Source: Glycine soja (taxonomy: Eukaryota > Streptophyta > Magnoliopsida > Fabales > Fabaceae). From it: a stretch of DNA of 64,000 nt. The translations under genes were made by a program, and so were the position numbers. Shown here one piece after another: positions 11,251-22,440 of this stretch. Location of the stretch: assembly GCF_004193775.1 (NCBI RefSeq), contig NC_041009.1:43083534-43147533 (forward strand), read 5' to 3'. How positions within the stretch are numbered: position 1 is the first letter of the stretch; every line of letters begins with the position of its first letter. A model generated the notes under the pieces. That model saw only the letters and a list, made by a program, of their open reading frames with translations, made no database searches and was not told the DNA's origin.

Positions 11251-14200
11251 ATGGGGAGTGAGAGCAGAAATAGGTATGGCAACGGTTGCGGCGGCGACGG
11301 CGGCAGTGGAGAGCTAGTTGCGGCGGAAAAGGAGATGGTGCAGTGCGTGAAGGAGATCGTGAACTGCACGGAGTGCGAGATCTACGCTGCGCTTGAGGAA
11401 TGTGATATGGACGTTAACCGCGCCGTTGAGATGCTTCTATCTCAAGGTTTTGCTCTAACGCTATTGTGTGTTCCTTCGGTTGCGTTCGTTGTTGTTGCAG
11501 TGGAACGTTGTGTTTTTCTTTTCCTTTCTTTCTTTTCTTTCTTTCTTTCTTTTTCTTTCTTTCTTTTTTCTTTTCTTTTTTATATTTCTCGGTGTTTGTT
11601 TGGATGTTGGGGAAATTGATGAAGATGAGAAAGTGTTTACTTCGTATTATTTTTTTAAAGTTTGTATTGTGTTTCTGCGGAGTTTGGTGTTTCCTTACGT
11701 CTTTTTCAGAAAATTAAAAAGAGAGTCTAAAAGTGTTTTCTGAGTTCATCTTGTCTATTAGTATGATTTATCTACGTGATTTGATTATGAATTTAATTAG
11801 ATTGTATTGACAGTATATGATATATGTTCGTTGACTTTTACAATGTATTATCATGCCATGAAAATTAGACTCTTTTATTTATTTATTAAATTTAATTTCT
11901 ATATACCGATAGTGGAACAATTACATTGTCAACCAATCAGAAATTATCATAGTTATAACTTGGTGAAGTTAGTTTCTTGGTCCCCTAATTTTTTGATTTT
12001 GGTTCCATTTAGTCTTTTAGTCTTTTAAAGGGTTCAATTTGATCCTCGTGGTGAATTTGTGTCATGTGTCCACTTAAGGGAAGGACATATCATCTTCCAC
12101 GTAGAATTCACAGTTAACAATTTTGACGGAATGGATGACAAGGACCAAATCGAACCAAAAAATAATAGAGGACTAAATCAAATCAAAATAATAAATTAGA
12201 GGAAAAAAAACTAATTTAACCTTATAACTTTTAAGGTAGTTATAAATTATAATGGTCAAACAAAGCTATTGTCACAATTTTTTTATTATTGAATGACAGC
12301 ATAAGAAGCCTTCTAATATGATACATTGATACGATAAAGTTTTTAGTTTTTACACTGTTATCCAACCATGGACTTTTAATAATTATTATAATCATTTTAT
12401 ATTTATTTATTTATTTTAAATGTCATATCTACACTAAGTGGCCGTGTAAAAATCTTTCTCATTTTATTATGGTTTGTGAAATATGAATTCTTGTGAAGAT
12501 CTATATGCCCTTACAATTGCTAGTTTCCAATATCTTAATTGCAGATACATTTCATGAAGTGAAAAGTAAACGTGAAAGGAGAAGAGAGGTATTCCTCATA
12601 TGACATTATTAACATTGAGAGAAGGTTGAACTGATTACAGGATGAATAATCTGTTTGCTTTTCAAAACTATAAATGAAGGGGGCATTCAATTCAAGGACT
12701 AGCGGTAATAATGGAGGGTTGAGTCATGGAGGCAAAACTGGCACTGGCAGTGATGACAAGGTTGTGCAAAGTGGATTAACACGTGAGACTTATAATGGTA
12801 TCTTCTTTGATTGCGGAACATCATGCAATTTCTGGTACATGCTGCTAGTATATTGACGTGGGTTTTTACTATTGCATTGCCTTACCTTGTCAAATATGTG
12901 TAACTTAATGTCAGAGAATGGTAAAGCCAATGACAAGGGGGAGGGTGGGTCAGTAGGTGCTTCAGTTATGGCTCCCACAACTCATGTTGTGAGGAAATGT
13001 ACAAAACGGTGAGTTTTTTCATGCAATCTGGTAGCTTATGTGAATACAAATTGTTACTGTTGATAGTGTGGCTTGATGTCCCTCTCAGTTTATTGCACGA
13101 GACAATCCATGTGTTGTTTTATTGGGTCGGGAAGGCGTTTAACACCCTGTCACTCTCCATACTCACTATTTTGGCACGATAATGGCTGTGATAGGTGTGA
13201 ATAGAAATCATGAATGTTAAACTATAGTGGCGCAGGGCCATGATGTGATGCACAGCTGCAATAGCAGCTCAACTCTATGCAATTGACTACGATGCATAGA
13301 AGGTATACAATTGACCCTCGTCTAGTCTCTGGTGTTTAGTCTATGCCTATCGGAGGGTAATAAAATCTTTGTCCATTAAATAGCTTGTGACAGTGACTCC
13401 TACTCCTTTCCTTGTTATATTGTTTTATGACTAAGACTTTACCTTCTCTTTTATCCTTTGCATTTCACATGGTTTAAGTCTTGTGTATTTCTTTCTCTAC
13501 CTATAGCATGCCTGTAAATACTTTCCATGGCTTTGATGCCTAAGGATTGTTTTAACCCGTCAAATGCTCAAGTCTTACGGCAATTTTAGTATCTTTATTA
13601 GCTACCTAGTTGATAATTTGATAGTATATAAGGTGAAAATATTTATTATTATTTGCTTGTCTTTTAATGACATTGATATCACTTGCATTAGAATGTTGCT
13701 GTAAGTGATTAATTTTATAAATAAAATTTCTAACTATACTCTGTCTTTTTTAAAAATTTATTGCAGCGATTATTTTAGTATTGATAATGGAAGACAGTCA
13801 TTAATAACAAGACATTCTGTACTAGATTCTGCCCAAGCCTCTCTAGGACCTGAACCCTCAATGACAGGAATGAGCAAAGGATGTCTTTCAATGGCAGACA
13901 TTGTAAGAATGGGTACAACATCGTCACAAGACACTGTTTCACATAACTGTAATACCTCGGGAGGAGTTTCTGCATGTGGAAATTCAGAGTCAAGCTTACC
14001 ACTTCCCAGTCAAAACCATTCTGAGCAACAAGTTTTTCATGATGAGTGGCCAGCAACTGAACAACCAATTGCTAGAAATGCACAGGAACTAAACATGTCT
14101 GCTTCTTCTAATGCCAATGGGCCATTTGAGCATCCTAGCTTGCATGTAAATGCAATTGGTTTACACAGGAACTGTGAATTAGACACAGCCCCAGTTTCAT

Positions 14201-17200
14201 GGGGGGATGTTGCTTGTGATAATGATGCTTTTGAAAAAAATGAATCTGCTTCTATATCTAGAGAACATACTGTTTTGAGCAGCAACACTGGACTACGATC
14301 CCATTCCAACTCTAACTTAAGGAATACTATTTCCTCTGATCATTGTAGTTCTTATGGGCATGGTGAAGGTAAGTAGTGTTTTTTTTTTTTTATCAGCAAA
14401 GATAATTGTATTAATATGAAGTAGAGTACCAGAGGTACTAATTACAAGGAGTATTAAGTATTATAAGTAGTGTAACTGAGGTTTTAGATTTAGAATAACT
14501 TCTCTATTGTGCTATAATAGAAACAATGATTGCAACATTGCACAAGTCTTCTTTATGGTGGAGCTATGCTGAAATGAGATTTAGGGTAATCAACTTCTGT
14601 ATTGAGCTAGTAAACATAAACCATGATTGCAAATTGCTACATTGCATGACATCTTTTTTATGGTGAACAATAATTAGCTGGTTTTGAGTATGCATCATTA
14701 TACTGATTTATGAAGCCATGATCTTGGGTTTGTATGTCCAAAGATTACTTAATATTTAGACTTTTATGAATTTTTTTATCTCAAACCAAATTAGATGTTT
14801 TTGAATTGTCATGACATGTTTGTCTGCATCTTGTCCTCTTTTTTTACTGTATGTTGAGTTCTTGTACATACTTTTTAACTTGTTTGTTTTGGTAGAAATA
14901 TAGTAGAAGAAAATGAGGAGGAGGGACATGGGATAGAAATACCAAGTTTATGCTAACTTTCAAAACATTGATTCTCAAATTTGATTTAGGATTATTGTTT
15001 AATTGTTAATTTTATACTAATTTTATAATTGTACAATAACCATATCCTATAATTTTAAAATTTGTTGTTTTCCAATTTCCTTATTGTATTGTACGTGTAA
15101 TATTGAATTTGTGCTTAACAGATGATATTCCATTTGATCCATTTTTTTTTCTTGGAACCATTACTGGCCTTCTCTTCACATGACCAAACCACCTGTCTTT
15201 AATAACCATAATCTCAATATCACTCTAACTTGAACGTGCTAAAATGTTATCAATTATCTTATTACCAAGGTATTCCCATGTGTTGGAATATAATTTTCTG
15301 AAATGTTAAGTATAAAAATTTGTAGAATGAGGGTAGAAGTGTTGTGTTTGACATGTGCAATTACTATTTTGAAGTGTCTGTACCTATTTCAATATTGTTA
15401 GATTGAAAAGAGGTGGAGAAAGACTGAAAATAAATTTAGGAGAAACCTTTAAAAAGACCTTGCCCTCAATGGGTTTATTGATACTTTGGTTTTCGACTGA
15501 ACCCAGTGGTGCCATAATGGCATTTGATTCTTGTAGTTGACTCCACTAGCGAGGTGGTTTGGTTGTTTTATTAATTTTTTTTTTTTTTGGAGAATTGGAA
15601 TTTGGGAGTGATATTTTTATCACAAATTATTAAGTGTTTATCTGGGTATCCACATATCTTTCCTTGTGACAATGAAGTCAGTGTTAAAACCTTCAGATTC
15701 AAGTACTAAAAATTAAAACATCTTTGCATTGTCTTTTGTTGTTATCAGTTAGTGAATTAGAATTGGATTGTAAATTTGTAAAGTATAGCTTTGTTAGAGA
15801 ATACATGTAGGCTATTAGTTTTCCTGTAGTATAGTTACTTAGGCCTGTCTATATTTAGACAGCCTTCCTTGTTGTAACTGATAACAGAATCATAATAATA
15901 GAGTTATGATTTCTCTCTCTCGCACTGACTCTATCATGGTAACAGAGTGGGTTCAAACCCTAGGTAAATTGGGATTTTTCTCCCACATCGATCCATGCTG
16001 AACTGCTGTGATCAGTCTCCATTTGAAATGCAAATGTTTTCATTGATGATGATTCTAATTCTCACTTCTGTATAATCTTCACACAAGTTTTGTAGAGATG
16101 TGTCTTATTTTTTAATCAGAATCTGTAAAAGGCAATGTAGAAACAAATTTTTTGGATATGCTGCTTTATTCATTCTTAATACATGGAAAAACATAAGTCT
16201 CACGTCATATTTATTTATTATATTTTCACCATTTTTTCTCAAGGGCTGGTAATGAATTGCCATTATTCTATTAAGATCATTCAAACAAATTTACTGGTGA
16301 TGTCTTTGTAGACGTGTCATCAGCCGCTTCAATTTTCCAGCGGCTAAGTATAGGAGAATCCAAACAGAAAGTGCCAACATTTGAAGATGATCCTGCAGTG
16401 GTTATTCCAATTCATTTACAAGCCTTAGGTGCTGACTGTTCACATTTGAGTTTTGGAACATATAATGGCAGCAGTACTGCATCTTCTGTCCTTCTTAATT
16501 CTAATCATCTTTCAAAAAGTGACTTGGAAGAGAAGTCTGCAGCTGTAGATGATTCTTCGGCTCAGTTCCTGGATGCAAGGCATTTTTTTATATTTCTTTT
16601 TCATTTGCAACTTCTTATATAGTCTGTTTTTGACTATTGCACAACTCATTTTATTTTTTATTTTTTGTCTATGCATTAGTTATGTTTTCCAGAGTGATAA
16701 GCAGCATGGATTTGATGTTCTTAAAGGAGCAGCAGGTGATAAAAACAGTGACATCCTTTCATCTGATAAGCAATGGTTTGTGAAGCATATTGTTCCTGAG
16801 GAAACTTTTGAGAATGAACACATCATCAAGGCATCTGTATCAGATCCTAGTTTGCAAAAATCACACTGGGAGAATACTTCACTGCCATTGAAGCAGCCAG
16901 GGGTGCAGAGTGGAAACCATTTGAATTTTCCAAGAGAATTGGTGAACTTTCAAACTTGTTCTTTAGCTTGGTTTTCTTATTGATATTGATGGGCTTCCTA
17001 CTATATAGTATACAATTTGAGATTTGCTTTTATTTACCTTGATGCAGTATGCTGACTCAAATTCAATACCTGGTGATGTGTTGGCGTTGCTCATGTCACA
17101 ATCTCAAACTGCAAGACACAGTAACACAGTTTCATCCATAAGCAATCCTGCCTTCTCCATGTCTAAGGTATCTAGTCGTCTGTATTCTGTATCCTGTTGC

Positions 17201-18996
17201 TCATTAATTCTTTGGTAGGAATAGTCAACTGATGATGTTTATATCTCTAACAAATTGTTGGTATAAAAATAACCGGAAAGAGATGGTGCAAGTCTTAGAT
17301 TCTGTTGTGCACTTGGCTACTTAGAAGCTAATGATCTCCCAAAGTTTTGATTTCAATATTTCTTATCAATCCGATTACCGTATTATTTTATCTTGATGCT
17401 CACATACCCTTTATCAATAAAAAATGGATGAGGCGAAATGCGTGCTGGGTTTCCTGGATACACCTATATATTAAGTTTAGTAGTTCTTTCTTGTGGTCCT
17501 TTACCAGCAAAGTGGTATCTGCATTGATTTAGTCTGATCATGAGTTAGTGGGAAGCAGCTTCTCTAGTGGAGCACAGGCTTTTATTGCAAGCAGACATTG
17601 GGCTATATTAATGTGAAGTTGTTTATATATTTAAGCTTAAACCTGGTAACAAGTTCGTTATGATGTGGTTAAATACCTGATTCATTAACCATCCTATGAT
17701 CATTGCTTCAATCTTATTACCATGTATAACTCATTGTATTGTCTTAATGTAGATAGATATGAAATGCCTAAAGAATAAGAGTTAACATTGAGGGAAAGTG
17801 CATTAGTATCATTTACTTGAGGTTTAAAGGCACCAAATCAATGCCCTCAACTATGTTATATTGATAAATTGGACCTAATAGTTAGTCATTGATATTCTTG
17901 ACTGTTGTTGAACCATGCAGGTCATGGAGCCAGGTGCCTTTCCTCTACCTATGAGATCTGCACTTCCCCGGGATCCTACAGTGCATTCCTCATCACACTT
18001 TCATCAATTGCCTGACACAAAAGGATATTTTTCCCTGCCCCAGAATAGGTCATACAATACAACCATAAATTCTCAGTTACCATTTTCAGGCAATACTGTA
18101 TACAATCAATCTCCAGCAGACATGAAGTACAACCTTCTACAAAATAGAAATGAATTCCTTACAAATAGATTGCCTCCTGCCACTGCCAGAGATGCATTTG
18201 GCTATGGAAATCTTGGCTCTTCCATTTATAGTTCTGGAAGCTTTCTGTCTAATCCATCTCCTGGTCATATGATGCCTTCAAGTAACTTTAATGAGATTTT
18301 ACCTTCTCAGTATAATGGTGGACGTAACATAAACTCTATTCAACAGGTAAGTTGTATTTTTTTCCAAGAAAGAACTATCTTTTCTATACAAAGCTGTTAA
18401 TTTGGTGATAATTGCAGTGTACTTTAACAATGGATGCTAATGCTATATTGCTATTGACTATAGTACGCTTGTGTATTATGAGAAAATGACATGTAAACTT
18501 AGCTATTGTTGATCTGCATATGCTTCCTCTCTGAACCTATCCTAAGCCATAACATCCAACGTTTCTTAACATCTAATGGATGAGTTATTTCCAAAGTGTG
18601 ACCATTATCCTTGACACATTCTACACTAGTAAAGTCTTCTATTAATTCATAACTTGGGTTAATTGTTTATATTGTCATTCTTCTGACCAGCATGGTAGCT
18701 TTTCTCATTGGGATTACGGAGCCGAGCCAAGATCTTTGTTTATCCCGAAGAGAACCCAGTCACAGTATGCTACTCCTGGATATGCTGACCTTCATCATTC
18801 TGAGACACGGGTTTTGGAAAAATATCAGCAGCCAGGTGATTTTCAAGATTTGCCATCCAAGCAGTTGCATCCATTTTGGCAACGCGACAACCTTCATCAT
18901 TCTGAGACACGGGTTTTGGAAGAACATCAGCAGCCAGGTGATTTTCAAGATTTGCCGTCCAAGCAGTTGCATCCATTTTGGCAGCACGATAACTAA
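11251..18996 (+). CDS. GBF-interacting protein 1-like (DUF1296) protein, 10 exons
   Basis: Exons: 11251-11446, 12545-12588, 12680-12797, 12915-13008, 13767-14368, 16312-16579, 16695-16941, 17048-17167, 17921-18346 and 18691-18996. Together they make 2421 nt, or 806 residues plus stop, with frame kept at every junction. Residues 22-80 form the GIP1 N-terminal (UBA-like) helical domain. It includes EMVQCVKEIVNCTECEIYAAL and, across the first intron, DTFHEVKSKRERRRE. Residues 377-388 read DDPAVVIPIHLQ, a hallmark block of the family. The rest is low-complexity, rich in Ser, Asn, Gln and Pro. Family members bind G-box factors and are thought to assist their DNA binding in the nucleus. Oddities: a non-canonical GC donor after exon 6, a 34-residue tandem duplication at the C terminus, and intronic insertions. 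The exon 3 acceptor (12679) is chosen by reading frame and family likeness and is the least certain border. Confidence 0.88.
11522..11582. repeat. TTTC-rich simple repeat in intron 1
   Basis: A run of TTTC/TTTCT units immediately downstream of exon 1 of the GIP1-like gene. It gives rise to spurious Phe/Ser/Leu-rich ORFs in all three forward frames. Confidence 0.85.
11962..12221. mobile_element. Mutator-like MITE with 9-bp target duplication, in GIP1-like intron 1
   Basis: The left end reads GGTGAAGTTAG and the right end, reverse-complemented, GGTTAAATTAG. Similarity between the arms continues inward for about 70 bases (TTTGATTTTGG versus TTTGATTTGAT and so on). The element is flanked by the identical 9-mer TTATAACTT at 11953-11961 and 12222-12230. 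A 9-bp duplication is the hallmark of Mutator superfamily insertion. It is 260 bp long, has no coding capacity and is non-autonomous. Confidence 0.8.
14375..14470. repeat. Short retroelement-like fragment with T-tract, GIP1-like intron 5
   Basis: A run of 13 T is followed by ATCAGCAAAGATAATTG and the palindromic GTACCAGAGGTAC. This arrangement resembles the tail of a LINE or SINE inserted on the minus strand. Borders cannot be set and no target duplication was found. Confidence 0.3.
15792..15948 (+). mobile_element. Copia-type LTR (145 bp) followed by tRNA-Met primer binding site
   Basis: The LTR runs from TGTTAGAG at 15792 to CTATCA at 15936. It is followed directly by TGGTAACAGAG, one base from the TGGTATCAGAG site complementary to initiator tRNA-Met used by plant Copia and TRIM elements. 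The LTR has a CT-rich stretch before its end. No gag-pol sequence and no second LTR follow within the intron, so this is a truncated insertion. The short LTR would fit a TRIM. It lies in intron 5 of the GIP1-like gene. Confidence 0.65.
18790..18993 (+). repeat. Two tandem 102-bp units, in frame, in the last GIP1-like exon
   Basis: 18790-18891 and 18892-18993 are near-identical; each encodes 34 residues starting LHHSETRVLE and ending HPFWQ plus three residues. Differences are few (for example EKYQQ versus EEHQQ, and QRDN versus QHDN). The second copy runs straight into the TAA stop at 18994, so the duplication extended the C terminus without a frame change. Confidence 0.95.
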
Positions 18997-21900
18997 TACT
19001 ATACATCCTGCTTGTTTTTTCTTCCCTTTTTTGTATACAGAATTATTTTAGTAGGTTTAGGTGAATTATGGTGTTATTTTCATTCAGATGCTTGAGCGTT
19101 AATTCAATTGTAGATCTTTTTGAGAACCTGTCTTCTGTAGTCCTGATTTTGCGTCGTTAGTTTCGTTTTCTTAAGGTAGTGTATTTTACGGTAACATCTC
19201 ATGGGGCAAGGGCAAGAGGAATATACTTTTTCAACCCAACAAAATTGTGATTTTCAAGGTGCAAGGATAAAGGCTAATATGTAGTTTATGTAGATTTCAT
19301 GGGAATGGAGCCCCCCCTCCCTTATGATGATGATGAGAAGGCGTGAATCGGAGCAATTATGAATTTAATGAGGTTAAGTTAGGCATTGAGATTAACCCAA
19401 AATTAAACCAATAATTTGTGGTGGGGATGGTATTGCTTAATCCCATCCTAAAAGCTAATCATTCTTTTGGGATTCTATTAAGTTTCTTGTCGTAATGCAC
19501 CAACTTAAGCTTCTATGTTACTATGTAGCCGAAAGGAGGTATTTGGTGCTGATCACTGTACACTTTGCAAAAGTCAATAAACTGAATCACTTCAAATGAA
19601 TCCAAAGAGAGAACAAGAAAAGGAGAATTTGAAAAGGATAGATGGATATTGATGTTAATCTAGCATCTCCTCAAACAAGAGTCACGGAAGTACTTTATCA
19701 GTTTCTTCCCATCATGTGACCTCGTGGCTGGCCAGCTGGCTCTTAAAACAAGCCAATTATTGTGACCAGGTATAGTGTTAGTGTCCTAAGGATTCATTCC
19801 ATGGAAGTAGGCTCAGGCTGTGATATGAACATTAAATCCTATTTTCAATGCCATTGCTATATATGATTTTTTTATTAAGTACTACAATACTAACTAAAAC
19901 TTGCGCAAGGGATATTTTTTTTCTTTTAAAAAAATCAATTGAAACCAACTTGTAATTATGTTTAAAGAATAATTGACTTTGAGTTTAAGTTGCACTAGAT
20001 GACTGGAGTGTCACATAATAGCTTAGCTTCTGTTAATTACTGCAGAGAATTTACGATGATAGTTGCCAATAACTAGACTGTTGGTAATTGTTACTTTATT
20101 TAATTATCAAATGGGATAATTTGAATTTTTTTTAAATAGTTATTAAATTAAAATTTCAAATACTTAATTGGAAGGATTAATCACTCACAATATGAAAAAC
20201 TAAGGTTTGAATCATCACCGAGAGATTTTCCCCATTTAATTTTTTACCTATCTTGAACAAATTTGCTTTTCAAAGAGGGTACTTGTTAGAAATAAAAGAA
20301 AAAGAGGGACCTTTGATTGTATTATCCCATAGATGTCTTTTAAATTCAATTGGTTTAAAGTGCAGATATTAATTAGTGATGATATTTACCTTTGAGTCAA
20401 CTTTCACTAACTCAATCATTTTTAAAATTATCCATAACTATCACAAACTTCCAAATATTTTATAAAAAATAATAATTTGAAAATTTTAAATCAAAGAAAA
20501 TCAACAAAAAGGACTAAATTCGCTTAATTTTAAACATAGAGGGACTTAATTAGTTAAAAAAAACAAATAAAAAAACTAAAATCATACACAGTCTAAATTA
20601 GAGAGGGGCCAAAGTAGTAACTTCAACAATCATAGCTAGGTAGCTGGTCAGCAGAGAAGTGAAAGAGACTATTGATACCCCAAGTTTGTCCTACATGTAT
20701 AATAGCCAAGCTAATAGAACTTCCATGTGTTTAGCTTTTTATTGCCATTATAATTTGAAGAAATTTTACCTTCTCTTGAGTGGACCATCATCTCACCATC
20801 TGTGTATGGATAGAAATTGAATTGATTTGAGTTAGTCAAAGTTCACCCAAAGGTGACCATCCAAAGATCTTTTCCTAATCTGCACTTTAGACCAATTGAA
20901 TCTGAAAGACACACCTAAGGGGATAATATAATCATGGGCTCCTCCTAGTTCTTAATAAAGGCACTTCTTGAACTTTGCTCCATATAAAATATATTAATGT
21001 TAGAAAAGTTGGGAGTAAAGTACTATTATTAGAGGACTATGATGCATAGATATTCTTAAATAATGTATTTATTGGATTCGTATACGAAATTGAATAATCT
21101 TTACTTGAATATTTAAATAATTAGTAGTATAATCTCTCTTTTTAGTCATAAATTTTGCATTTATAAGACTTAAAACTTGAATACGAGCTTTAAGATACCA
21201 AATTCAGTATCCCTCCAACCAATAATTTATTTGGTTGAAATCGGTATTGATATACTCATCCGGTACAATTCAAATTACATGGACAAAATATGTAATTAAG
21301 TGAAGTAATTACCTGCACCAGTCCTGGCATGTTCTTCTAGGTATGGCATGATCCATGTTTGTAACTTTGCGTGGTGAAGATTGATTCTGAGCTGTTCATA
21401 ACTAAGTTAGGCAGAGGGAATTAGTGACTATTACACTTGGGTCAGTTCAAAGAGATTTGATTCACCAAAAACAAAAGATCAAAGAGATTTGACTTATCCG
21501 AGGGACAAATTGCGACTATTACACGAGTAAGGCTGCACTGCATGCTTATGGTTACAATGGAATCACTTAAAGTGAAATTGTTTAAAAAGATGGTAGCAAA
21601 ACCAAATAACAAAACAATGACTTTGATTAAAATTAGAACCATCTCAACTACAAGGATCAAATAGAGAGCTTATTAATAAATGTAACTTTGAAGGGACAAA
21701 ACAATAATAGAATGAACTCGCGTTATTGTAATAATAGATCTTTAATTGCAAAAACTCCACTTGCAGTTTAAATCCTTGCATAATTGAAGAGACACACAAT
21801 AATATATTTGATTTATACATCATATTATTGGTTTATCATCAAGCAGAGTGCCAAGTTATTAACTAACATATTGGACCAGTTTTATATTCTGCCACACAAT

Positions 21901-22220
21901 AAAGGGGAAAGAAAAAGAAAAGAACAAAGCAAAGGAAAAGAATAATAATAATAATAACACTAACAATAATAATAAGTCCTATAAAACAGTAAAAAGAGAA
22001 GCATATAATAGAGAAAGGCAACTCACACACATCAGCACCATCATTACAATGATCACTAACCATCCCACATATTGAGCCTAAATTCCAAACAATTCCATTC
22101 CTCCTTTATTACTTTGTTTTCAACCATCTGCCCCACCTTTTCCCCTCCCTCTCTTCTTGCTTGCACCCTCCTACACACCATGTCTCCTTTCTCAAACCCT
22201 CTCTTTCTTTGTTTCTCACA
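18997..22220. other. Intergenic; 3' flank of GIP1-like gene and 5' flank of X8 gene
   Basis: No gene is supported. A remnant around 20513-20620 carries GGACTAAATTCGCTTAATTTTA-like and GGGACTTAATTAG words typical of one end of the legume GGACTAAA MITEs, but I see no matching partner arm. Confidence 0.5.
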
Positions 22221-22230
22221 CACTTCACAT

Positions 22231-22240
22231 AGTATATAAA
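22231..22240 (+). promoter_or_regulatory. TATA box of the X8 gene
   Basis: TATATAAATA lies 201 bp before the start codon at 22441, downstream of a CT-rich region (22130-22220). The long purine-rich stretch between them would be the 5' UTR. Confidence 0.55.
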
Positions 22241-22440
22241 TATACATATATTTTTATTCACATGATGACTAGCACACGAAAGACCTTTTTCTCCAAAGAG
22301 CACTCACCATCTCTAGTTTATGATATCTTCATTTCTCTCTAGCTGTTGCAAAGGAAGAACAAGTCTTATTTGGGAACCACATTGAAGAAGAAGTAAGAAA
22401 GAGGAAGTAGTACCAAAGCAGAAGAAAAACAAGACTGAAG

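Noticed and set aside
11466..11743. Phe/Ser/Leu-rich ORFs downstream of GIP1-like exon 1
   Set aside because: They arise from the TTTC simple repeat in intron 1 and are open in several frames at once.
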